NCBI GenBank assembly: GCA_942492905.1
Contig: OW818657.1
Span: 2,976,001 to 3,040,000 of the forward strand
From: CAIZWU01 sp942492905
GTDB lineage: Bacteria > Verrucomicrobiota > Verrucomicrobiia > Verrucomicrobiales > V1-33
Direction of reading: 5' to 3'
Length of the DNA stretch: 64,000 nt
Every line of letters begins with the position of its first letter. The stretch's first letter is position 1. Position numbers and translations under genes: made by a program. The notes beneath the pieces were generated by a model. That model saw only the letters and a program-made list of their open reading frames with translations. It did not search any database and was not told the origin of the DNA. Positions 42,905 to 51,210 of the stretch are shown here, piece after piece.

Positions 42905-44251
42905 ATGATCCGTTCCCTCCCTCTCCTGAAAGCCGCCGCCCCCGTGTGGGCGGCGCTGCTCTGTGCCTCCTTCGCTGCCGATGTCACCATCCAGACCGGC
43001 CATTCGCGGGAGGATGTGTCATTCAAATTGGACCCGGTGCTGCCTCCTGCCGTGGATGATGCGGCCACTGGTGCTTTGTTTAAAGTCATCGGCGGCACGG
43101 CGGACCCCAATGCCAGAAGCGGCCTGGCGGTGCTGCACGACGGCAAGATGCCGGCCAATGCGGACGCCCCGGGAGATAATTTTTTCTTTGCCCCGCGCAC
43201 GGAAAAAGGCCGCCTGCTGATCGATCTGGGCAAGGTGATCGATGTAAAAAGTGTCGGCACCTACTCCTGGCATCAGGCGGGCCGCGCCGCGCAGCAGTAC
43301 ACGCTGTATGCCGCCGACGGCTTTGGCATTGGATTCAAAACCGAACCGGAAGCGGATGCCGATCCTGAAAAAACCGGCTGGAAGCTGATCGGGAAAGTGA
43401 ATACGGCGGAAAAGGGGCCAGGCCAGCACGGGGTGGAGATTTCCCGTGGTAAAAACGGCACGCTCGGCAAAATCCGGTATCTGTTATTGGAGACCCAGCC
43501 CAATCAGGATCCCTCGGGCTTCGGCCAGACGTTTTACAGCGAGATCGATGTCATCGATGCCGCGGCGCCACCCGTGAAGCGTCTGAACGTTGAGAAGATC
43601 CTCGACACTTACAAAACCGATGACGGCAAATACACCTTCATCGTGGATTCCACGCAGTCTCCGGACCTGCGGGAGTGGTTCGGCAAAAAGGCCATCCCGG
43701 CGGTGAAGGAGTGGTATCCAAAAATCGTGGAACTGATCGCGGTGCCCGGCTTTGCTTCCCCCGCGCAGATGACCCTGCGGCTGCAGGAAGGTGTTATCAT
43801 GCCCGGTAACCGCGGCGTGCCGGCCTATGCTTCCGGTGGCAATATCGTGGTCAGCTCTGATTTTTTGCGTAATCAGGAGAAAGGCGAAGCCATTGGCTGC
43901 GTCATCCATGAGATCGTGCATATCGCGCAAACCAGTGACTGGGGCCGGGGCCGCCGGGGCCGCGTGCCTGGCTGGGTGACGGAGGGGGTGGCCGACTATA
44001 TCCGGTGGTTCCTGTTTGAGCCGGAGTCCCAGGGGGCGGTGATCCGCGATCCTGACAAGGCCCGCTACGATGCCAGCTACCGCACCACTGCCAACTTTTT
44101 CGACTGGGTGGTCCGCACCCAGGTGAAGGATTTGCCCGCCAAGCTCAACGCCACCTCCAGCACCGGCTATAACCATGGACTCTGGCGGGAGTGGACCGGC
44201 AAAACCGTGGAGGAGTTGGAGGCAGACTGGAAAAAATCGCTGCGGCCCTGA
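42905..44251 (+). CDS. Exported BSP-type putative metallopeptidase
   Basis: About 448 residues from ATG 42905 (ATG 42878 is in frame, 9 residues longer). Signal peptide about 1-25. The first half (about 25-210) is a discoidin/F5-8-like beta-sandwich (RLLIDLGKVIDVKSVGTYSWHQAGRAAQQYTLYAADG). The second half resembles the basic secretory protein family: CVIHEIVHIAQTSDWGRGRRG contains HEIVH, an HExxH zinc site, followed by VPGWVTEGVADYIRWFLFEPES. A zinc peptidase acting on envelope or extracellular proteins is the likely role. Confidence 0.82.
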   Translation: MIRSLPLLKAAAPVWAALLCASFAADVTIQTGHSREDVSFKLDPVLPPAVDDAATGALFKVIGGTADPNARSGLAVLHDGKMPANADAPGDNFFFAPRTEKGRLLIDLGKVIDVKSVGTYSWHQAGRAAQQYTLYAADGFGIGFKTEPEADADPEKTGWKLIGKVNTAEKGPGQHGVEISRGKNGTLGKIRYLLLETQPNQDPSGFGQTFYSEIDVIDAAAPPVKRLNVEKILDTYKTDDGKYTFIVDSTQSPDLREWFGKKAIPAVKEWYPKIVELIAVPGFASPAQMTLRLQEGVIMPGNRGVPAYASGGNIVVSSDFLRNQEKGEAIGCVIHEIVHIAQTSDWGRGRRGRVPGWVTEGVADYIRWFLFEPESQGAVIRDPDKARYDASYRTTANFFDWVVRTQVKDLPAKLNATSSTGYNHGLWREWTGKTVEELEADWKKSLRP

Positions 44252-44275
44252 ACCCATCACCCACCAGACTGGCGT

Positions 44276-45211
44276 TCAACGGCCGGGCGGAGGACCGCCG
44301 CGGGGACCGCCGAATCCTCCAAACCCACCGCCATTGCGGAACAAGGCGGAGCGTTCCTCCTCCTGTTTGCTATAAAGTTCGTATTGCTCGGGAGTGAGGA
44401 TGGCTTGCATGCCTTCCAGTGTGACCTTCTGGCGTTCCTCAAAGGCTTTTTGGACGTCACCGCCCTGGGCCGCGATCTGGCCGGGATCGAAGCCGGTTTG
44501 TTCCTGCTGGGCATAGAACTGGAACGCGGCATCCTTCTGTTCGGCGGTCAGGGAGAGTTTATTCTGGAGCTCATTGAGCTGCTGATTGGCCCGGCTTTCG
44601 ATCTGGGTCTGCTTTTGCTCGGCCTTGTAGGCATCATAAGCGGCCAGCTGGTCTTCCGACATGGCCGCCGTGATAGCCGTTTCCTGGGCGGCCTCGGCGG
44701 CGGCGAATTTGGCCATCGCTTCCTGACGGGTTTTGTCAGTATCTTCCGTCGCTCCTCCGGCCCGGCGCCGCGCATCCATGGTTTCCCGCAAGGCTTCGCG
44801 GTCGCTGCTGCCCTTTTCCATGGCCGCCCGGATGGCCACCTCCTGCTCAGGGGTCAGGTTGAGTTTTGACTTCAACGCCAGAATTTTGGCATCGATCCGC
44901 TGGGTCCGGTCCAAGCTCCGCATCTCCTTGAACCGGGCCTCCCGGGCGGCGCGTTCGACCTCCGCCGCAGAGGTCTCTTCGGCGGGCGGAGCATCGGTCC
45001 GGGAGGCAAATTCCGCGTCTGGTTTTGCTTTCTGATTCCGGCTGCCGGGCACGGCGGCCGCGGCGGATGGAGCGAGGGCGATGAAGGTTTTGGCCTGGGC
45101 GGTCAACGCCTGATTGGTTTCCCTCAATTCGCTGAGCTGCAGCGCCTGCCAGGCGGCCAGACCCGACACGCCGGCCAGGGCTGCGATGAGGATGTAGTGG
45201 GATTTTGTCAT
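44276..45211 (-). CDS. Exported LTxxQ (Spy/CpxP-like) protein
   Basis: 311 residues from ATG 45211. Signal or anchor segment (HYILIAALAGVSGLAAWQAL), then an Ala/Pro linker and a long helical, Glu/Gln/Lys-rich body with several LTxxQ-like motifs: LNLTPEQEVAIRAAME, LSLTAEQKDAAFQFY and AILTPEQYELYSK. A Gly/Phe/Pro-rich end (GGGFGGFGGPRGGPPPG) may be surface-exposed. LTxxQ proteins such as Spy and CpxP are periplasmic chaperones or stress sensors. A chaperone-like envelope role is inferred. Confidence 0.75.
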   Translation of the reverse strand: MTKSHYILIAALAGVSGLAAWQALQLSELRETNQALTAQAKTFIALAPSAAAAVPGSRNQKAKPDAEFASRTDAPPAEETSAAEVERAAREARFKEMRSLDRTQRIDAKILALKSKLNLTPEQEVAIRAAMEKGSSDREALRETMDARRRAGGATEDTDKTRQEAMAKFAAAEAAQETAITAAMSEDQLAAYDAYKAEQKQTQIESRANQQLNELQNKLSLTAEQKDAAFQFYAQQEQTGFDPGQIAAQGGDVQKAFEERQKVTLEGMQAILTPEQYELYSKQEEERSALFRNGGGFGGFGGPRGGPPPGR

Positions 45212-45396
45212 GGCTTCCAAGGGCGGGATCCCGGGAAAACCATGGCTCATCCAAAGTTGTCCGGTATCTCCAGTTGGTTGCCACAACGGTGGCACCCCGG
45301 CCATGGGAAAGTTGTAAAGCTGGGGTAAAGTTTTTCAGAATCGGGATCGTGCGGATGGCCCCGGACAACCCCGGGGCCCCCCTCCCGGGCTGAACC

Positions 45397-46188
45397 CTAC
45401 TGCTCAGGTTTGGAGTCCTGAGTCCGTTTGGTGGGGGCAGGAACCTCCGGGGTGCCGGGCGCGGTGACGATCACCACTTCATCGGCAAACAGGGCATCGC
45501 CGCGTTGGGAATAACGCACTTTCACGGGCAGACCCGCCTTGATGAGGTTGGGTGACACCGGTTCGCCGGCATCATTGGTCCAGGTGGTGGTTTTTGAGTA
45601 TTGATAACGAAGGGCCTTTTCCTGCTGGTCGGATTTCAGGGTCAGGACTCCTGGCTCGAATTTCAGGATGGTTCCTGAATGCATCGTCACAGTTGTTTTG
45701 ATGGTCTCCTCAACCATTTTGCCGCCCGGCTTCAGGGTTTCGCGGGTGGTCAAGGTTACGCCGCCGCCGGGCAGGGGAACCTGGATGCGCTGCACCACCA
45801 CTTTGGCGGCAATCAATTCATTGCCGTTTTCGGCAAAGTTGACTTCCACCGGGGTCTCAGGTTTCAGCAGGGCCAAGTCCACCGGCTTGCCATCCAGGTC
45901 GATAAACCGGGTGCTGGCATTGCAGGTTAGGCCAATGGGAGCCTTGCCCAATTTGGTCCGCAGCAGGAGTTGTTTGGTCTCCGGGTCCATGAGATGAATC
46001 TTCCCCTCCATTTTAGTGAGGCTGGAATCGGGAAGGACGGACTTGCGGGTGGTTTCCGTGGTTTCTGTCACGGATGGGGCGGAGGGAGCTGCCGGTGGCG
46101 CGCCGGGTTTTTCCTGGGCATTTGCCAGGGAAGCCAACGGTGCGAGGGAAAGCAAAACGGCGGCAGGGATGAACAAATGTGGTTTCAT
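45397..46188 (-). CDS. Exported beta-rich protein, 263 aa
   Basis: Signal peptide (MKPHLFIPAAVLLSLAPLASLANAQ, cleaved after ANA). A Pro/Ala/Thr linker is followed by two similar ~60-residue OB-like segments, KMEGKIHLMDPETKQLLLRTKLG ending VEVNFAENGNELIAAKVVVQRI, and GTILKFEPGVLTLKSDQQEK ending VKVRYSQRGDALFADEVVI. The repeat resembles DUF5666-type domains. Upstream of and on the same strand as the LTxxQ gene, with ~185 bp between them. Function not known. Confidence 0.7.
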   Translation of the reverse strand: MKPHLFIPAAVLLSLAPLASLANAQEKPGAPPAAPSAPSVTETTETTRKSVLPDSSLTKMEGKIHLMDPETKQLLLRTKLGKAPIGLTCNASTRFIDLDGKPVDLALLKPETPVEVNFAENGNELIAAKVVVQRIQVPLPGGGVTLTTRETLKPGGKMVEETIKTTVTMHSGTILKFEPGVLTLKSDQQEKALRYQYSKTTTWTNDAGEPVSPNLIKAGLPVKVRYSQRGDALFADEVVIVTAPGTPEVPAPTKRTQDSKPEQ

Positions 46189-46595
46189 AGGGTTGGGTTT
46201 GGTGGGGGGGCAGACGGGGGTGGTCCGCGGACGGAGCGCTCCAGACTGGGCCTTTCCTTATTGCAGGAAACCTGCCGGGTCCGGATTCCCCGGTGGATGG
46301 GTCCGGATCAGCCCTTCACTGCCCGCATTCTGCCTCGCTCCTGCGGCAAAGTTCCACATCCAGGGTGTGCGGCGCGGGGGACCGGGCGGCATTGCAAAAC
46401 GCCCGCATCCGGTCCCGTCAGTCAGGCAACCTGCCTCTTCCTGATACCCGGGCTGCGGCCTCTTCTCCCGGTGGAGGGGCATTTATAGCCATTTTTCAGG
46501 CCTGGCCCGGCTTCTGCAAAAGTGCAGCCTGGCCCGGAAGACTGGTTCTCCCATGATCAGAGGTTTCCGGGTCTCAATCCAACCCCCCAACTGAA
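46189..46595. other. Divergent intergenic region
   Basis: 407 bp between two divergently transcribed secreted-protein genes. It includes the TGCA-type dyad at 46514-46527 and a half-similar attgcaaaacgc at 46391-46402. No small gene was convincing. Confidence 0.5.
46514..46527. promoter_or_regulatory. CTGCA-AAAG-TGCAG palindrome
   Basis: Perfect 5-bp dyad with a 4-nt spacer, 69 bp before the start at 46596. It differs by one spacer base from the shapes at 38519 and 40511. Confidence 0.3.
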
Positions 46596-47108
46596 ATGAA
46601 ACTGCTTATAACAACCTTTAGTGCCGTAAGCCTCGGCTTTCTCCTTCCGGTGACCGCCCAGGTGACCGAAACCAAAACGGAAACCGAGTCCAAACAAAAT
46701 GCCGACGGTAGTGTCACTGAAAGCACCAAGACCACCGTCACGACTTTCAATCCTGATGCCCGGACCAAAGTGGTGCAATACTTTGATGCCTACAAGACCA
46801 GTCCCCACGGTCTCCCCCCAGGCTGGGTGCCCCGTTTCAAGGTCAAGGAGCTTCCCCCCACCTGGACCACCACCCGGATCGCTCCGGGCGTGATCGTCGG
46901 GGAAAAGGAACGGCCCTTCCTCGTGGAAGCGCCGCCCGAACTGATCAAAGTCCTTCCGGCCCCCACCGGAGAGGTCCGTTATTACGTGGCGGGCAGCAAC
47001 GTGGTGGCCGTGAACAAGACATATCAAGTGGTCGATTCCATCCAGATCCCCACGGTCAAATTTGTCGAAGTCGATGACGACGACGATGATGACGACAAGG
47101 ATGACTAA
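46596..47108 (+). CDS. Exported protein with poly-Asp C-terminus
   Basis: 170 residues from ATG 46596. Signal peptide (LLITTFSAVSLGFLLPVTAQ), a Thr/Glu/Lys-rich stretch (VTETKTETESKQNADGSVTES), then a globular part containing PPGWVPRFKVKELPPTW and a beta-rich end (GEVRYYVAGSNVVAVNKTYQVVDSI). It ends in EVDDDDDDDDKDD, an unusual acidic run that may bind Ca2+ or other cations outside the membrane. No known domain. Followed by a strong terminator hairpin. Confidence 0.7.
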   Translation: MKLLITTFSAVSLGFLLPVTAQVTETKTETESKQNADGSVTESTKTTVTTFNPDARTKVVQYFDAYKTSPHGLPPGWVPRFKVKELPPTWTTTRIAPGVIVGEKERPFLVEAPPELIKVLPAPTGEVRYYVAGSNVVAVNKTYQVVDSIQIPTVKFVEVDDDDDDDDKDD

Positions 47109-47187
47109 CCAGGAGCCCGCTTTCCGGCGGACCGCTCCCGATCTGCCCCGGCTTTTTTCACCGGAAGCCGGGGCCTGAATAACAGAG

Positions 47188-47214
47188 GGGCGGCGCATTA
47201 CGGTTGCGCCGCCC
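47188..47214 (+). terminator. Terminator hairpin
   Basis: GGGCGGCGCA and TGCGCCGCCC form a perfect 10-bp stem with a 7-nt loop, followed by TTCTC. It lies about 80 bp after the stop at 47108. The U-tract is short. Confidence 0.65.
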
Positions 47215-47326
47215 TTCTCATGCCAGGAGGCAGCCGGAAGAAAAATCCCGGCGGGCTGAATTTACTGACGTGTCCGGCCGTCCCATCACTGCCTGAAGAG
47301 GCATCCCCCCAACCAACCAATACCCT

Positions 47327-47905
47327 ATGAAAATTTCTTTCGACTCTTCCCCTCCGCGCCTGGCGATGGCAGCACTGCTGTTGCTGGGTGCGCTGGCTCT
47401 TCCCGGGGCCGCCTCCGCCAAGCCGGATAAAAAGGAAAAATCCTCCAGCCACGACCGCAAACCTGACAAAAAGCAGGATTACAGCCGCTCCTCCCGCGAC
47501 AGCCGCAGCGGCGGCGGATATGACCGGGACAACGACCGTGGCCGGACCCATTACCACTCCCGTCCGCGGAGCAGTTTCACGCTGAATTTCGGCCTTGGTT
47601 ATGCCGGCCGGGGTTATTATTACGGGCCTCCCGGGGAGTCGTATTATTACCACCGTCCCGAAGTCCGTTATTACCGGACCCGGGAACTGGCACCGCGTGA
47701 ATACCAGGGCTACGACTACCGCGTGATGTCGGTGGGCGCTTCCGTCCAGCAGGCGCTGGCGAGGCGGGGTTACTACCGGGGCGGGATTGATGGGCAGATC
47801 GGACCCTACTCGCGCCAGTCGATAGCCCGCTATCAGGCCGATCATGGCCTGCGGCCGACCGGACTGATCACCTCCAGCCTGTTGAGGTCCCTCGGTCTGG
47901 AATAG
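47327..47905 (+). CDS. Exported peptidoglycan-binding domain protein
   Basis: 192 residues from ATG 47327. Signal peptide with LAMAALLLLGALALPGAASA, then a highly charged Lys/Asp/Ser/Arg linker (KPDKKEKSSSHDRKPDKKQD), a Tyr/Gly/Pro-rich segment (GYAGRGYYYGPPGESYYYHR) and a C-terminal PG_binding_1 domain (VQQALARRGYYRGGIDGQIGPYSRQSIARYQADHGL). It would anchor something to the cell wall or bridge wall and membrane. No catalytic domain is fused, so it is a wall-binding protein. Confidence 0.85.
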   Translation: MKISFDSSPPRLAMAALLLLGALALPGAASAKPDKKEKSSSHDRKPDKKQDYSRSSRDSRSGGGYDRDNDRGRTHYHSRPRSSFTLNFGLGYAGRGYYYGPPGESYYYHRPEVRYYRTRELAPREYQGYDYRVMSVGASVQQALARRGYYRGGIDGQIGPYSRQSIARYQADHGLRPTGLITSSLLRSLGLE

Positions 47906-47920
47906 GCTTTGGCTGCCAGT

Positions 47921-47955
47921 CCCCCTGACCACGAATTAAGTGCCTGGTCAGGGGG
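47921..47955 (+). terminator. Strong hairpin after 47905
   Basis: CCCCCTGACCA pairs perfectly with TGGTCAGGGGG over 11 bp, loop 13 nt, 16 bp after the stop codon. No T-run follows, so it would be a Rho-type or imperfect terminator, or an RNA-stability hairpin. Confidence 0.55.
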
Positions 47956-48249
47956 GCCGGGTCCACCGGATGGCCAACCCGGTCATTGACGCGAACGGGT
48001 TCCGCCCTGCTCCTGACGAAAGGTGGAGTCTCGTTCAGGACGCCCGGACGCTGGTATTCCTAACCGTGATGGTGGCGCGGAAGCGGATCCCCCCTCCGGC
48101 CAGTCAGGCCGCGGTGCGCCGGTCCGTTTGCCGTGCTGGTTCCTGAGGGCATACCGGAAAAAGAGAGGCGTGTTACAGAGAACTTTTGTTTTTCTGGATC
48201 AGGCGATTTTAATGGGACAGAGTTGCGTGATTCCTGGCCCCATTTTAAT
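47956..48249. other. Leader region of the CheB-CheR gene
   Basis: With the hairpin before it, 344 bp without a gene between 47905 and the chosen start at 48250. The frame of the downstream gene is open back to 48133, but that extension has no CheB-like sequence. I see no clear promoter. Confidence 0.4.
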
Positions 48250-51210
48250 ATGAGGCGAATGAAAAAAGCAGCCACCCGATCGAAGCGTCCCAAACCGGCA
48301 CCGGCCAAGGCAAAGCGCCTCCCTGCCGAAGCCTTCCCCGTGGTGGGCATCGGAGCCTCGGCGGGCGGTTTGGAGGCAGTGACGCAGCTGCTCAAGGATT
48401 TGCCGAAGGACACCGGGATGGCCTTTGTATTGGTGCAGCATCTCGACCCGCTGCATGAGAGTGCTCTCACTACGCTGCTGTCGAGAGCCACGCCGATGAT
48501 GGTCAGTGAGACGCGTGATGGAATGATCGTGGAGCCGGGTCACGTTTACGTCATTCCTCCCAACAAGACGATGTCGATCGAAAAGCGCGTGCTGCACCTG
48601 CTGCCACGCAGCAAGGGTGGCGAGATTCATGCGCCGGTGGATTATTTTTTCCGCAGCCTGGCCGCGGACCGGGGAGTACAGGCGATCGGTATTGTGCTGT
48701 CCGGCACCGGGACGGATGGGACCTTGGGACTGGAGGAGATCAAGGCGGCCGGGGGCATCACCTTTGTGCAGAACGAGGCCACCGCCAAATATGGCGGCAT
48801 GCCTTCCAGTGCCGGAGCCAGTGGCTGTGCGGACTATATCCTGCCGCCCCATGAAATCGCCGGAGAGTTGATGCGCATCGGGCGCCACCCTCATCTGATC
48901 CCCGCCCGTGCGGTGGAAACGGTCGGCGCCATGCCGGTGGATGGCGAGGAATTCAAACTGATCTGCACCCTGTTGCGCAACCATAGCGGGGTGGACTTTT
49001 CCCATTACAAGCCCGCGACCCTCCGGCGGCGCATCAGCCGCCGGATGGTCCTGCAGAAATTGGACACCCTGAAGGAATATGTGTCCTATCTCCGCAACAA
49101 TCCCGGGGAGGTGGAAGCGCTGTTCCAGGACATTCTGATCTGCGTCACCGGCTTCTTCCGCGATGCAAAGATGTTCGAGCTGTTGAAGAAGAAAATGTTT
49201 CCGAAGATTCTGAAAAACCGGCAGCCGGACGCGCCGATCCGCTTGTGGTCGGCCGGCTGTTCGACCGGGGAGGAAGCCTACTCGCTGGTGATCGCCTTGG
49301 TAGAGTACTTGGAGAAGGAAGGGGTGCGCTGCCCCATCCAATTGTTCGGCACGGACATCAACGAGGCGGTGCTCAACCGGGCCCGGGCGGGCCTTTATCC
49401 CGAGCGCATCAAGGATGATGTGTCGCCGGAACGGTTGCGGCGTTTTTTCACCAAGGCAGACGACGGCTACCGGATCAACAAGAACATCCGTGACCACTGC
49501 ATGTTTGCCCGGCAGAACGTGATCGAGGATCCGCCTTTCTCCCATGTCGATCTGATCACCTGCCGCAATGTGTTGATCTATTTTGATGCCGCGCTGCAGA
49601 AGAAGGTGATGCCGGTATTCCACTATGCCCTCAAGCCCAATGGTTTTCTGGTGCTGGGCACGGCGGAATCGGTCGGTGGTTTTGCGGAGCTGTTTGCTAT
49701 CGCGGATGCCAAGTACCGGATCTACGAGAAGAAATTCGCCCATACCCGCCATGTTGGGGTGCCGGCCCGGTTTACCGCCAGCGTGGAGCGGAAAACAGGA
49801 GACCAGCCCGCCATTCCGCGCAGCCGCGTGGAGCCCATGCTGGGGGATATCCGGAAGCAGGCGGACGCTATCGTGCTCAGCCAGTTTGCCCCGACCGGGG
49901 TGGTCATCAATGCCAGCATGGAGATTCTGCAGTTCCGTGGCCGCACCGGGCCCTATCTTGAAAATGCTCCCGGCGAGGCCAGCCTGAATCTGCTCAAAAT
50001 GGCCCGCCAGGGACTGGCGGTGGAACTGCGGCCGTTGATTGCCAAGGCCGCCAAGCAGAAACGCACTACCGGCAAGGACGGGATCCAGATCCGGCATGAA
50101 GGACGCGTGCTCTCGGTAAACGTCAAAGTGCTCCCGCTCCTGATGCCTAATTTCACCGAACCCTTCTATCTGGTTATTTTCGAGGAGAAGGCTTCCAACG
50201 TCCTGCCGGTATCCCTGAAAAACCAGCCGGTCCGGGCTTCCGCGGTGCAGCGGGAACTGGAGCAGGTCCGGGAGGAATTGGCCTCCACGAAACTCTCCCT
50301 GCAGCATATCATCGAAGAGCAGGATGCCTCCAATGAGGAACTGCGCGCCGCCAATGAGGAGATCCTCTCCAGCAATGAGGAAATGGAAACGGCCACCGAG
50401 GAGCTACAGTCCACCAATGAGGAATTGGTGACCCTGAATGACGAACTGCAAAGCCGGAATGCCGAGCTGCAGGAACTCAGTGATGACCTCGTCAACCTGT
50501 TCGGCAGTGTCGATATCCCTATCATCATGTTGAGCGATGATCTCCGCATCCGCCGTTTCACCCCGCGGGCCGTCAAGGTGCTCAATCTTATCGCCGGGGA
50601 CGTCGGCCGGCCGATTTCGGATTTCAAACTCAAACTCAAACTGCCGAATCTGCTGGAACTGATCACCGAAGTTCTCGAGAATCTGATAGTGAAGGAACAG
50701 GAAGTCCAGGACATGGAAGGCCACTGGTATGCGCTGCGCATCCGGCCCTACAAGACCGCCGACAACCGCATCAACGGGGTGGTGATCACCCTCCAGGACA
50801 TTGATGCCGTCAAACACACCCTCGAAGAGGTGGAGGGAGCCCGCAGCTTTGCCGAGGCCATTGTGGCCACGGTGCGGGAACCGCTGATCATCCTGGACGG
50901 CGACCTGCGGGTGCGGACCGCCAACCAGAGTTTCTTTACCTGTTTCCGCACCAAGCAGGAGGAGACCGAAGGGAGGTTCATCCATGAACTCGGAGCGGGA
51001 GGATGGGCTGGGCCCGAACTGCGGGAGTTGTTGGAAAAGGTCCTGCCAAAGAAGACCAGCTTCCAGGATTTCAGGATGGAATTCAGCGTGCCGGGACTTA
51101 AAAAGAAGACGATGTTGCTCAACGCCCGCCGGCTGGCTTCCTCTTTGGGACAACCTCCCATGATCCTGTTGGCAATGGAGGAGATGAATGGGAAACCCAA
51201 ATCACCATGA
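48250..51210 (+). CDS. CheB-CheR-PAS fusion signalling protein
   Basis: 986 residues from ATG 48250. Basic N-terminus, then a CheB methylesterase domain (about 20-215) with catalytic Ser in GIGASAGGLEA, His in VQHLDP and Asp in SGTGTDGT; then CheR methyltransferase (about 235-490) with the SAM motif SAGCSTGEEAYSL and HVDLITCRNVLIYF; a linker coiled coil of NEEL/SNEE repeats (EELRAANEEILSSNEE); and two PAS domains up to the C-terminus. No receiver or kinase domain is fused, so the CheB unit is not controlled by an attached receiver. It overlaps the next gene by four bases (ATGA). Likely forms a two-protein sensory unit with it. Confidence 0.93.
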   Translation: MRRMKKAATRSKRPKPAPAKAKRLPAEAFPVVGIGASAGGLEAVTQLLKDLPKDTGMAFVLVQHLDPLHESALTTLLSRATPMMVSETRDGMIVEPGHVYVIPPNKTMSIEKRVLHLLPRSKGGEIHAPVDYFFRSLAADRGVQAIGIVLSGTGTDGTLGLEEIKAAGGITFVQNEATAKYGGMPSSAGASGCADYILPPHEIAGELMRIGRHPHLIPARAVETVGAMPVDGEEFKLICTLLRNHSGVDFSHYKPATLRRRISRRMVLQKLDTLKEYVSYLRNNPGEVEALFQDILICVTGFFRDAKMFELLKKKMFPKILKNRQPDAPIRLWSAGCSTGEEAYSLVIALVEYLEKEGVRCPIQLFGTDINEAVLNRARAGLYPERIKDDVSPERLRRFFTKADDGYRINKNIRDHCMFARQNVIEDPPFSHVDLITCRNVLIYFDAALQKKVMPVFHYALKPNGFLVLGTAESVGGFAELFAIADAKYRIYEKKFAHTRHVGVPARFTASVERKTGDQPAIPRSRVEPMLGDIRKQADAIVLSQFAPTGVVINASMEILQFRGRTGPYLENAPGEASLNLLKMARQGLAVELRPLIAKAAKQKRTTGKDGIQIRHEGRVLSVNVKVLPLLMPNFTEPFYLVIFEEKASNVLPVSLKNQPVRASAVQRELEQVREELASTKLSLQHIIEEQDASNEELRAANEEILSSNEEMETATEELQSTNEELVTLNDELQSRNAELQELSDDLVNLFGSVDIPIIMLSDDLRIRRFTPRAVKVLNLIAGDVGRPISDFKLKLKLPNLLELITEVLENLIVKEQEVQDMEGHWYALRIRPYKTADNRINGVVITLQDIDAVKHTLEEVEGARSFAEAIVATVREPLIILDGDLRVRTANQSFFTCFRTKQEETEGRFIHELGAGGWAGPELRELLEKVLPKKTSFQDFRMEFSVPGLKKKTMLLNARRLASSLGQPPMILLAMEEMNGKPKSP

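Noticed and set aside
48199..50307. Long minus-strand frame (702 codons) inside the CheB-CheR gene
   Set aside because: Antisense to a well-defined CheB-CheR protein; composition is the usual GC-rich shadow without signal peptide or domain.
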